Source: Methanoregula sp.
GTDB lineage: Archaea; Halobacteriota; Methanomicrobia; Methanomicrobiales; Methanospirillaceae
Direction: 5' to 3'
DNA length: 5,524 bases
NCBI GenBank assembly: GCA_026394635.1
Contig: JAPKXV010000265.1
Coordinates: forward strand, 1 to 5,524
In this document: in pieces, positions 1 through 5,524 of the stretch
How positions within the stretch are numbered: position 1 is the first letter of the stretch
Layout of the letters: each line of letters opens with the position of its first letter
Program-made: the position numbers and the translations under genes
Notes under the pieces: model-generated
Database searches by the model: none
Told to the model about the DNA's origin: nothing
Seen by the model: only the letters and a program-made list of their open reading frames with translations

Positions 1-761
1 TGCGAGAGCGCGACTCCTGCCACCACGCTCCTGCCCCGGCCCAGGATCCCGTTGATCGCCGCGGGTTTTTTATCGGTGCACATGTTACCGGAGAGCGCGA
101 CAAGACGGGCTCCGGTACCCTGCGCGATCTCCTCGGCAACTTTTGCGCTGGCAATTGTCACCATATTCATCCCCATCGCATCCTTGGTGTCGAAATTCAT
201 CCGGAAAAAGACGCTCGTGCCGGCAACAAACGGCATAATATCTATGAGTTTGCCATGAGATGTGGTGCTCTCTGCGGCAGTCCGGAGTTCAGGGATATGT
301 CCACAAACCCAGTCCACAACCTGTTTTGCATGTGAAATGCTCCGCGCAGCAAAGACCGGTGCCCGGGTCATGCCGTCGTGGAGGATGCGCACCTCCGCCC
401 CTCCGGCCCTTGTGATCGCATTGCACCCCCGGTTCACGGATGCGACAAGAGCCCCCTCGGTAGTCGCAAGGGGCAGGTAGTAATTGCCGTGGGCGTATTC
501 ACCATTTACCAGCAGTGGTCCCGCGATACCAACCGGAACCTGCACCGTACCGATCATATTCTCGCAGTTCCGTTTTACCACCCGCTCGACATCGATGGAA
601 AAAATACCGAGATTGTCCAGGGTTGTCCCGGTCTCTGATTCGATGAACCCCCGCCGTATCCGGATTGCGTCTACAGCGGGGACTTCTTTTTCCAGATCGT
701 AGAGTTTTAATGATCCGTCTTTGAGCCGCGAAAGGATCACCGTTTCACTGTTGTTTTTCAA
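1..761 (-). CDS. hmgA: 3-hydroxy-3-methylglutaryl-CoA reductase, class I, 3' end cut off by window edge
   Basis: This gene reduces HMG-CoA to mevalonate with NADPH, the committing step of archaeal isoprenoid lipid synthesis. Reading the minus strand from 761 gives 253 residues before the left edge, about 60% of a typical archaeal enzyme of roughly 400. Visible class I motifs are ENMIGTVQVPVGIAGPL (residues 67-83), ATTEGALVASVNRGC (99-113, with the catalytic Glu at 102), DAMGMNM in the NADPH site (194-200) and SGNMCTDKKPAAIN (224-237, with the catalytic Lys at 231). The catalytic Asp and C-terminal His lie beyond the window. No membrane segments precede the catalytic domain, as expected for a soluble archaeal form. 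I chose a TTG start at 761 because archaeal homologues begin about there and a GGTG sits 5 bases upstream. An in-frame ATG at 812 would add 17 residues (MADDAGRRPIREEGGAA) with no ribosome site and would overlap the divergent gene. Confidence 0.95.
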   Translation of the reverse strand, partial: MKNNSETVILSRLKDGSLKLYDLEKEVPAVDAIRIRRGFIESETGTTLDNLGIFSIDVERVVKRNCENMIGTVQVPVGIAGPLLVNGEYAHGNYYLPLATTEGALVASVNRGCNAITRAGGAEVRILHDGMTRAPVFAARSISHAKQVVDWVCGHIPELRTAAESTTSHGKLIDIMPFVAGTSVFFRMNFDTKDAMGMNMVTIASAKVAEEIAQGTGARLVALSGNMCTDKKPAAINGILGRGRSVVAGVALS

Positions 762-781
762 TGCAGCACCGCCTTCCTCCC
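762..781 (-). promoter_or_regulatory. Ribosome binding region that decides the TTG start of HMG-CoA reductase
   Basis: On the minus strand this reads GGGAGGAAGGCGGTGCTGCA directly before TTG. GGTG (767-770) is 5 bases from the start and a stronger GGAGG (776-780) is 14 bases away; both can pair with the archaeal 16S rRNA tail. The purine-rich stretch supports initiation at 761 rather than at the upstream ATG (812). Which of the two elements is used is not certain, because the better match is farther away than usual. Confidence 0.5.
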
Positions 782-810
782 TGATCGGACGGCGCCCGGC
801 ATCATCAGCC

Positions 811-837
811 ATGAATAATGGTAGCACGTATAGCTAC
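811..837. promoter_or_regulatory. Possible shared TATA region and small palindrome between HMG-CoA reductase and Trm5 genes
   Basis: The only AT-rich patch between the two divergent genes is ATGAATAATGG (811-821). On the plus strand it lies about 26 bases before ATG 841, the distance expected of a TATA box driving a leaderless transcript. On the minus strand it reads CCATTATTCAT and would place a start near 790, leaving a 30-base leader that contains the reductase ribosome site. Next to it is a perfect 5-base inverted repeat, GTAGC (821-825) and GCTAC (833-837), around ACGTATA. This is a weak TATA match and the assignment is an inference from spacing. Confidence 0.35.
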
Positions 838-840
838 ATG

Positions 841-1770
841 ATGGTTGGTGATCGGGAGAAGGCCGAGCAGTGGTGCCTTCGGGTTCCTGCCGGTAAAGGT
901 GAAGATGCGCGGCAGGCGCTCATACGGGAGACTGCACTCGACAGGGCGTTCAAACCCCGGCGTGATGGGGGGGATCTTCTCCTGCCCATTATCGAATGGC
1001 GCGAAGGTGCTGACCGGTGTCCATTTGATTCCAACCCGGACCGTCCTTTGCTCCCGCGACACGAGCTGATCGGGGGGATTGCCGTAATGCAGGAGCGCGA
1101 CGTTGACGGAGCAACACGGATCCTTGCATCGCGTCCCTCCCTTCACACGGTGCTGTTTGCAACCAGCGAAGTCGGGGGAGAGCACCGCACCCGCAGCTTT
1201 GAAGTCCTTGCAGGCACCCCGACTACGCGGACAGAATGTAGAGAGTACGGGCACCGGTTCGAAGTCGATCTTACCAGCGCCTACTTTTCTGCGCGACTCG
1301 CAACCGAACGACATCGCATCGCGACGCTCATCGGAAACGGTGAAACCGTGCTCGACATGTTTGCCGGTGTCGGTCCTTTTGCCATCTCATTTTCAGACCG
1401 TGCACGGCTTGTTGTAGCAGCCGATATCAACCCGCATGCAATCGACCTGATGCTCGAAAATATCGCACGGAATCACACCCGTTTGGTCCTTCCGGTTCTT
1501 GCAGATGCCCGGCATCTTGCAGACTGCATCCCATGGCAGTTCGACAGGATCATCATGAACCTGCCAAAGTCCGGCGAATTGTTCCTGCCAGTTGCGTTCA
1601 GGCTCTGTAAAAACGGGGGAAAAATCCATTTCTACGCGCTCGTTTCAAAGGAAGGGGAGCACCGTGACCTGATCGAAAAACTTGGTGGCGGAATTATCGA
1701 TGAGCAGGTGGTCCGGTCGTATTCACCAGCCCAGTGGCATGCGGTGTACGATATCAAGAAAAAAGAGTAA
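841..1770 (+). CDS. trm5: tRNA (guanine37-N1)-methyltransferase, Trm5 family
   Basis: It is predicted to transfer a methyl group from S-adenosylmethionine to N1 of G37 next to the anticodon, which protects the reading frame. From ATG 841 it is 309 residues, slightly shorter than the roughly 336 of Methanocaldococcus Trm5. The order of motifs fits Trm5: GEHRTRSFEVLAG (113-125, with R118 matching a conserved catalytic-region Arg), VDLTSAYFSARLATERHRI (142-160, with E156 probably the general base), the SAM-binding loop DMFAGVGPF (172-180), the acidic DINPHAID (195-202) and NLPK (240-243), followed by RSYSPAQWHAVYDIK near the C terminus. The family usually has YFSPRL where this has YFSARL. The start is uncertain: in-frame ATGs at 811 and 838 and a TTG at 721 exist. 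ATG 838 or 841 fits the homologue N terminus (EKAEQWCLRV matching the first strand) and a leaderless promoter. Taw22-type wyosine enzymes are related, but the general Trm5 role is more likely. Confidence 0.88.
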   Translation: MVGDREKAEQWCLRVPAGKGEDARQALIRETALDRAFKPRRDGGDLLLPIIEWREGADRCPFDSNPDRPLLPRHELIGGIAVMQERDVDGATRILASRPSLHTVLFATSEVGGEHRTRSFEVLAGTPTTRTECREYGHRFEVDLTSAYFSARLATERHRIATLIGNGETVLDMFAGVGPFAISFSDRARLVVAADINPHAIDLMLENIARNHTRLVLPVLADARHLADCIPWQFDRIIMNLPKSGELFLPVAFRLCKNGGKIHFYALVSKEGEHRDLIEKLGGGIIDEQVVRSYSPAQWHAVYDIKKKE

Positions 1771-1776
1771 GATCGG

Positions 1777-2169
1777 TTATTCTACGGGAACAAACTTCGT
1801 GCCATAGTGGATGACGCCGCTCTCTCCATCAGTCGCGATCCTGCGGAACGCCCTCTTCACCCGCATCCCGATCTTCACTTCATCAGGTCTGCATACAACC
1901 TGTGCGGTCATCCTCGGCCCTTCATCTAGCTCGACAATCGCCAGCACGTACGGGGTAAGCTTCTCGAACTGCTCGCTTGCTGTGTGGATAACGGTATACG
2001 TAACAACGGTGCCGGTACCGGCAAATTTGTAGTCAGCAATCTTCCCGCTCCTGCGACAGTCCGGGCAGAACGAACGTGGCGGGAAAAAGTGCCTGCCGCA
2101 TGTCTCACATTTCGTGCCCAGCATGTTGTACCGATGCGGGATCTTTCTCCAGAACCGTGCGACAGACAT
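1777..2169 (-). CDS. DUF35 zinc-ribbon/OB-fold protein, scaffold of the thiolase/HMG-CoA synthase complex
   Basis: This 130-residue protein has the two parts of the DUF35 family. An N-terminal helix and rubredoxin-like zinc ribbon carry CETC (residues 21-24) and CPDC (35-38), four cysteines that should hold one zinc. An OB-fold domain follows from about residue 45, with GTGTVVTYTVIHTASEQF and TPYVLAIVELDEGPRM, ending at KRAFRRIATDGES. In the archaeal complex solved from Methanothermococcus, the DUF35 protein bridges thiolase and HMG-CoA synthase and helps form the fused CoA site that passes acetoacetyl-CoA between them. The gene starts one base after the thiolase stop, with GGGAGG (2177-2182) 7 bases before its ATG, so coupled translation is likely. 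It is the last gene of the operon, 6 bases from the convergent Trm5 stop. The role is inferred from family and gene order; the protein is not expected to be catalytic. Confidence 0.92.
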   Translation of the reverse strand: MSVARFWRKIPHRYNMLGTKCETCGRHFFPPRSFCPDCRRSGKIADYKFAGTGTVVTYTVIHTASEQFEKLTPYVLAIVELDEGPRMTAQVVCRPDEVKIGMRVKRAFRRIATDGESGVIHYGTKFVPVE

Positions 2170-2170
2170 A

Positions 2171-3337
2171 TCAGGCCCTCCCGAAGATATGCACGGCGAC
2201 CGTTGCTCCGGTGCCGCCCACGTTATGGGTCATCCCGATCTTCGCGCCATCGATCTGGCGTTTGCCCGCTTCGCCGCGGAGCTGCTGGACGACCTCGAAG
2301 ACCTGCTTGATGCCCGTCGCACCGACCGGGTGTCCGCAGGCTTTGAGCCCGCCGCTGGTGTTGACCGGGATCGTCCCGTTGAGCGCGGTCTCCCCATCAG
2401 CGGTGAACTTTCCCGCCTCGCCTTTTTTGCAGAACCCAAGGTCCTCTATCGCACAGATCTCGGCGATCGAGAAGCAGTCGTGCACCTCGACCAGATCGAT
2501 ATCCTTGTGCGTGCACCGCGCCATCTTCAGCGCCCACTTTCCTGCCACAACGCTGGCATCGAGCGTCGAGATATCACGCCGGTCATGAAGCGTAATCGTA
2601 TCGCTTGCCTGTGCGCTTGCCAGCACTTTGATCGGCGTGTCCGTGAATTCACGGGCGCGTTCGAGAGGAGCTACTATCACGGCAGCAGCACCGTCTGTAA
2701 TAGGGGAGCAGTCAAACAGGCGCAGCGGTTCAGCAACCATCGGGGATTTCAGTACGGTATCGATCGTGATCTCCTGCTGGAACTGGGCGATCGGGTTGCG
2801 TGCCCCATTGTAATGGTTCTTGACGGCGACCAAAGCGAGCTGCTCGCGGGTGAGCGGGTAGCGGTGCATATAATCGGTCGCGATCATCGCGTAAAGCCCG
2901 GGAAAAGTTGCGCCTACAAACCCTTCCCACTCCCGGTCTGCTGCTCCGGTGAGGGTGTCGGTGCTGGCACCGGGTTCTACATCGGTCATCTTCTCGACAC
3001 CTGCGGCAACGACGATGTCCTCCATCCCGCTTGCAACTGCGATGACCGCCTGCCGGAATGCGAGTCCCCCCGAGGCACAGGCAGCCTCGACTCTCGTAGA
3101 TGGCATATGATGCGTTGCCAACCCGGCATAGTCAGCGATAAGCGCACCGATATGCTCCTGCTCGATGAACCTGCCGGCACTCATGTTGCCCACATACATC
3201 GCGTCGATCTTTTCACCCGACAGATGCGCATCCTCGAGCGCGAGTGCTCCTGCCTCTACAAAAAGGTCGCGGAAGGAACTGCTCCACTTCTCGCCGAACG
3301 TGGTGCACCCGGCTCCGATAACGGCAACGTCTCTCAT
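2171..3337 (-). CDS. acetoacetyl-CoA thiolase (acetyl-CoA acetyltransferase), archaeal type
   Basis: It is predicted to condense two acetyl-CoA into acetoacetyl-CoA, the first step of the mevalonate pathway. It has 388 residues, normal for the family. Catalytic features are the nucleophile Cys87 in VEAACASGG, EVHDCFS (284-290), and GHPVGATG (335-342) with the active-site His336. Near the C terminus is THNVGGTGA (370-378): the position of the second cysteine (CxG motif) of classical bacterial and mitochondrial thiolases is occupied by His371, as in archaeal and SCP2-like thiolases. The ATG overlaps the HMG-CoA synthase stop as ATGA (3334-3337), and GTGAT (3344-3348, minus strand) lies 6 bases upstream as ribosome site. 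The equilibrium of the reaction lies toward acetyl-CoA, so direct transfer to the synthase in the complex matters. SCP2-like thiolase-fold proteins also occur elsewhere, but gene order makes this role firm. Confidence 0.94.
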   Translation of the reverse strand: MRDVAVIGAGCTTFGEKWSSSFRDLFVEAGALALEDAHLSGEKIDAMYVGNMSAGRFIEQEHIGALIADYAGLATHHMPSTRVEAACASGGLAFRQAVIAVASGMEDIVVAAGVEKMTDVEPGASTDTLTGAADREWEGFVGATFPGLYAMIATDYMHRYPLTREQLALVAVKNHYNGARNPIAQFQQEITIDTVLKSPMVAEPLRLFDCSPITDGAAAVIVAPLERAREFTDTPIKVLASAQASDTITLHDRRDISTLDASVVAGKWALKMARCTHKDIDLVEVHDCFSIAEICAIEDLGFCKKGEAGKFTADGETALNGTIPVNTSGGLKACGHPVGATGIKQVFEVVQQLRGEAGKRQIDGAKIGMTHNVGGTGATVAVHIFGRA

Positions 3338-4386
3338 GACTGCATCACGATCTTACCCTTGTGTCTGGCATACTGTGCATAATCAAGGTAAATGGGATTT
3401 TTCAGCAGCGCCTCAACCGACGGCGCAGCATTGCGGTTAAATGCTTTACTGTCAATCGCATCCGTCACCTCAATATCGAATGCATCGCTCCCGGCACCTG
3501 AGCCGAACGAAGCGACAAAGATACGGTCACCCGGCTTTGCGATGTCAAGGGTTGCGGCAAGCCCGATGGGGGAGGCACCCGAATAGGTATTCCCAAGTCG
3601 CGGTACTACAAGGCCCGGTTTTATCTGTTCTGCGGAAAACCCGAGCGTCTTTGCCACTTTCTGCGGGAACTTTGCATTGGGCTGGTGGAAGACTGCGTAA
3701 TCGTAATCTTTTGCGGTTTTTTTCACCTGCTCAAACATCAGCCGGCTTGCCCCTTCCACATGCTTGAAGTAACCGGGGTCACCGGTGAAACGGCCGCCGT
3801 GGCGTGGGTAGTCCTGCCCCTCGCGGCGCCAGAAATCCGGTGTATCTGTTGTAAACGAACAGGTATGGTTGAGAACCGCAATCGGGTCGTCCCGGCCGAT
3901 GATGAATGCAGCGCCGCCCGCTGCAGCGGTATACTCCAGCGCATCGCTTGGTGCACCCTGTGCAACATCGGACCCGATTGCAAGACCGTAGGTGATCATC
4001 CCGCTTGCAACCATACCCATGCAGGTCTGGATGGCTGCAGTCCCCGCGTTGCATGCAAGCTCGCAGTCAGCCGCCGTCATGTGAGGCGTCGCGCCGATCG
4101 CTTCACCAACCGTACAGGCAGTCGGTTTTACCGCATAAGGGTGTGACTCGCTCCCCACATACACTGCGCCGATCTCTTCCGGGTCGACAGCCCGACGTGC
4201 AAGTGCGTTTCGTGCTGCTTCGACGGCAATAGTCGCCGTGTCCTCATCCATGTCCGGGACAGACTTCTCAAACACGCCGAGTCCCCCGGAGATATCTGCG
4301 GCGTTGGCGCCCCACACCCGCGCGATCTCCTCTACCCTGATACGGTATCTCGGTATATAGACACCGTAGGTAATGATGCCTACCAT
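3334..4386 (-). CDS. hydroxymethylglutaryl-CoA synthase, archaeal type
   Basis: It joins acetyl-CoA and acetoacetyl-CoA to give HMG-CoA. The 350 residues match the short archaeal form. The catalytic triad is visible: Glu80 in VGSESHPYAVKP, the acyl-carrying Cys112 in ELACNAGTAA and His234 in VFHQPNAKFP. GNTYSGASPIGLAA (265-278) and FGSGAGSDAFDIEV (294-307) are typical thiolase-fold loops of the family. The N terminus, GIITYGVYIPRYRI, is also characteristic. Its ATG (4384-4386) lies inside the last codons of the upstream regulator, giving a 7-base overlap, and GAGGG (4394-4398, minus strand) is 7 bases upstream. The downstream overlap with thiolase is 4 bases. This packing fits equal expression of the complex subunits. 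No key residue is missing, and the product should act in the cytoplasm, bound to thiolase through DUF35. Confidence 0.96.
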   Translation of the reverse strand: MVGIITYGVYIPRYRIRVEEIARVWGANAADISGGLGVFEKSVPDMDEDTATIAVEAARNALARRAVDPEEIGAVYVGSESHPYAVKPTACTVGEAIGATPHMTAADCELACNAGTAAIQTCMGMVASGMITYGLAIGSDVAQGAPSDALEYTAAAGGAAFIIGRDDPIAVLNHTCSFTTDTPDFWRREGQDYPRHGGRFTGDPGYFKHVEGASRLMFEQVKKTAKDYDYAVFHQPNAKFPQKVAKTLGFSAEQIKPGLVVPRLGNTYSGASPIGLAATLDIAKPGDRIFVASFGSGAGSDAFDIEVTDAIDSKAFNRNAAPSVEALLKNPIYLDYAQYARHKGKIVMQS

Positions 4387-5090
4387 TCTTTATCCCTCAA
4401 TGAACTCACAATTTTGTCGATTTCCATACCTGTGCACATGACCGTGATACGGTCACGCTCTGCCATCTTCTCCACGATCGGGTGGACATCAGGGGCTTCT
4501 ATACCCTGCAGCACAACGCAGCGGGGCTTAAACGGCGTGACCCGGATTGCCACCATCGGGGACTTCCCGGTCGAGACGTTGGTAAAGACCAGCGCCCGTT
4601 CCGTGCTCCATCCGTAGATGCGGTTGAACTCGTTGCTCGAAAGCTGGAGGATTGCATTTAAGCTGTTGATCACGGTGTACCCATGGATCATCTGTTCCGC
4701 AGATCCACAGAGCAGTGTGCACCCGATCGCTTCCGCAAATTGCATGAGCTGAACCGGGGAGGCATATTCGTGCATGTCATAAATGACGCCATCGTCCATG
4801 CCGGCATACAGCATCGAGGAAAACTGCTGGATATGTCTCCCGCCGGATTCCTCATCAATGCCAAGGATTGCGTCCACGATCTTGCCGACAATGGCCGTGC
4901 CGGGGCTTTTTCTCCTGCCGCCCTCATAATCGCTGATGACGGAGGGGGAGACTCCAAGGCGTTCCGACAGGACGCCGGGAGCGATCTCGAAACTTACGCG
5001 CCATTTTTTCAGCGCCTGCCCCGGTGAGTCCGAAAGCGTGATCTCGCCCGCCATCTTTTCAGCGAGCTGGCTTCGCATACCGGATTTCAT
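4380..5090 (-). CDS. XRE-type helix-turn-helix regulator leading the mevalonate operon
   Basis: This protein has 236 residues from ATG 5090. A Cro/XRE-like DNA-binding domain spans about residues 25-78, with LSERLGVSPSVISDYEGGRR (41-60) forming the two helices of the motif. It resembles an archaeal group of predicted regulators that I recall as COG1709. The C-terminal part (about 90-236) is soluble, has no metal-binding cluster or membrane segment, and includes FNRIYGWSTERALVFTNVSTG and VRVTPF-like strands; it may sense a small molecule, but I cannot name the ligand. The gene overlaps HMG-CoA synthase by 7 bases and is therefore almost certainly in one transcript with the synthase, thiolase and DUF35 genes, which suggests it controls that operon and itself. 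ATG 5090 lies about 28 bases from a TATA-like box. ATG 5078 and TTG 5102 are other possible starts. Regulation of the pathway is an inference, not seen directly. Confidence 0.85.
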   Translation of the reverse strand: MKSGMRSQLAEKMAGEITLSDSPGQALKKWRVSFEIAPGVLSERLGVSPSVISDYEGGRRKSPGTAIVGKIVDAILGIDEESGGRHIQQFSSMLYAGMDDGVIYDMHEYASPVQLMQFAEAIGCTLLCGSAEQMIHGYTVINSLNAILQLSSNEFNRIYGWSTERALVFTNVSTGKSPMVAIRVTPFKPRCVVLQGIEAPDVHPIVEKMAERDRITVMCTGMEIDKIVSSLRDKEW

Positions 5091-5111
5091 GCTGTATAAC
5101 AACGATGCATC

Positions 5112-5126
5112 TCATTAAATAATTAA
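5112..5126 (-). promoter_or_regulatory. TATA-like box for the regulator/HMG-CoA synthase/thiolase/DUF35 operon
   Basis: The minus strand here reads TTAATTATTTAATGA, an AT-only core in otherwise GC-rich DNA. Its centre is about 28 bases from ATG 5090, so transcription should begin at or just before that codon and leave little or no leader. No ribosome site precedes ATG 5090, which agrees with leaderless translation, in contrast with the clear sites before the internal genes. Confidence 0.55.
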
Positions 5127-5152
5127 CGAAGTCATGTTCGACAGTGAACGAA
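5125..5152. repeat. AACGAA repeats between divergent promoters, possible operator
   Basis: AACGAA occurs at 5125-5130 and again at 5147-5152, with start points 22 bases apart, about two helical turns. GTTCG (5136-5140) between them is the same core (CGAAC) on the other strand, and GTTC (5136-5139) pairs with GAAC (5146-5149) as an inverted repeat. The first copy touches the operon's TATA-like box. Either of the two divergently encoded DNA-binding proteins could use this as a binding site. The repeats are short, so chance is possible. Confidence 0.3.
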
Positions 5153-5183
5153 TCACGACGAGAGACGTTCTGAAGAGCAACTC

Positions 5184-5194
5184 ATAAATAATAA
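5184..5194 (+). promoter_or_regulatory. TATA-like box for the riboflavin kinase gene
   Basis: ATAAATAATAA is centred about 27 bases before ATG 5215. This spacing puts the transcription start within a base or two of the start codon, so the message is probably leaderless. The region before the ATG (CAATTTTGATAAGC) has no Shine-Dalgarno match, which supports this. Confidence 0.55.
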
Positions 5195-5214
5195 GCATCC
5201 CAATTTTGATAAGC

Positions 5215-5524
5215 ATGATACCCGCTGAAGATCTTCAGTGTCTTAAAGCGATTGCACTGCGGGGAGGCTGTAAGGGCCCGGTCTTTGTCTCATCGCAAAC
5301 AATCGGTGAGATGCTTGCGATCAGTCCGCAGACAGCATCCCGAAGATTAAAAGGACTCGAAATGCAGGGTTTTATTACGCGGACGATTGCTGCGGACGGT
5401 CAGCATGTCACCCTGACGGGGGCCGGGGAAGAAGAACTCCGGAAGGAATACCAGGAGTACAGCCGGATTTTTGCCGAGCACAACAAGGGCTACGTGCTGG
5501 GCGGCACTGTCGTCAGCGGGATTG
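5215..5524 (+). CDS. ribK: winged-helix CTP-dependent riboflavin kinase / regulator (RbkR type), 3' end cut off by window edge
   Basis: The first 103 residues are visible. Residues 1-85 form a MarR-like winged helix: VSSQTIGEMLAISPQTASRR (25-44) is the helix-turn-helix, and QGFITRTIAADGQHVTLTGAG (51-71) the following helix end and wing. The sequence then continues YVLGGTVVSGI, which matches the start of the archaeal DUF120 kinase domain (typically a G-x-V-x-SG-x-GEG pattern). Such proteins phosphorylate riboflavin to FMN with CTP as donor. Those with this N-terminal domain have been described as RbkR, which also represses riboflavin synthesis and uptake genes and often its own gene. Only the first few residues of the kinase domain are present, so catalytic residues cannot be checked. 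The gene diverges from the mevalonate operon regulator with 124 bases between starts. ATG 5215 is preferred because of the promoter spacing and because the protein starts directly with the first helix. Confidence 0.85.
   Translation, partial: MIPAEDLQCLKAIALRGGCKGPVFVSSQTIGEMLAISPQTASRRLKGLEMQGFITRTIAADGQHVTLTGAGEEELRKEYQEYSRIFAEHNKGYVLGGTVVSGI

Noticed and set aside
52..702. Several short plus-strand open frames at the left end.
   Set aside because: The minus strand encodes HMG-CoA reductase with strong motifs across the whole stretch.
721..810. Extension of Trm5 upstream to TTG 721.
   Set aside because: The added residues would lie antisense to the reductase N terminus and do not resemble Trm5; the family N terminus aligns from about 841.
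1768..1780. A terminator between the convergent Trm5 and DUF35 genes.
   Set aside because: The gap is 6 bases with no stem-loop and no T-run on either strand.
2114..3382. A 422-codon open frame on the plus strand, antisense to thiolase.
   Set aside because: It mirrors the thiolase coding frame in GC-rich DNA, has no recognisable domain or ribosome site, and the minus-strand gene has clear catalytic motifs.
3685..4146. A 153-codon plus-strand open frame rich in cysteine, antisense to HMG-CoA synthase.
   Set aside because: It lies wholly inside the well-supported synthase gene; the cysteines come from reversed Ala/Gly/Thr codons and do not form a spaced metal motif.
2738..4568. A near-identical stretch, ACCATCGGGGA(T/C)TTC, at about 2738 and 4552.
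   Set aside because: Both copies encode an SPMVA peptide on the minus strand in unrelated proteins; it is short and looks coincidental.

Overview
This window looks like the genome of a methanogenic archaeon. The best guess is a moderately GC-rich member of the Methanomicrobiales such as a Methanoregula, Methanolinea or Methanosphaerula relative; the genus is an inference. The evidence is an archaeal gene repertoire: a soluble class I HMG-CoA reductase, the three-protein thiolase/HMG-CoA synthase/DUF35 set, a Trm5-type tRNA methyltransferase, and a helix-turn-helix protein fused to what appears to be a CTP-dependent riboflavin kinase. Promoters are archaeal in style, with TATA-like boxes about 27 bases ahead of start codons and apparently leaderless transcripts, and Shine-Dalgarno sites occur inside the operon.

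Layout, left to right. Positions 1 to about 761 (minus strand) hold the N-terminal two thirds or so of HMG-CoA reductase, cut by the left window edge. Diverging from it, at about 841-1770 (plus strand), is a Trm5-type tRNA (guanine37-N1)-methyltransferase. It converges, with a 6-base gap, on a tight minus-strand operon that is read from right to left: an XRE-type DNA-binding protein (5090-4380), HMG-CoA synthase (4386-3334), acetoacetyl-CoA thiolase (3337-2171) and a zinc-ribbon/OB-fold DUF35 protein (2169-1777). Successive genes overlap by 7 bases, overlap by 4 bases, and are separated by 1 base. Diverging from the regulator, at 5215 onward (plus strand), is the start of a winged-helix riboflavin kinase of the RbkR/RibK type, cut by the right edge.

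How the genes work together: thiolase condenses two acetyl-CoA to acetoacetyl-CoA, HMG-CoA synthase turns this into HMG-CoA, DUF35 is the known scaffold that joins the two enzymes in archaea, and HMG-CoA reductase reduces HMG-CoA to mevalonate. These are the first three committed steps toward isoprenoid ether lipids. The first gene of the operon encodes a DNA-binding protein, which makes it a natural candidate regulator of lipid precursor synthesis. It shares a 124-base divergent promoter region, containing a repeated AACGAA motif, with the flavin-sensing kinase/regulator.

No RNA genes, mobile elements, CRISPR arrays or clear terminators were seen, and no gene-free stretch exceeds 300 bases. 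The core of the window is well-known biology; the least characterised parts are the operon-leading regulator and the two divergent promoter regions.
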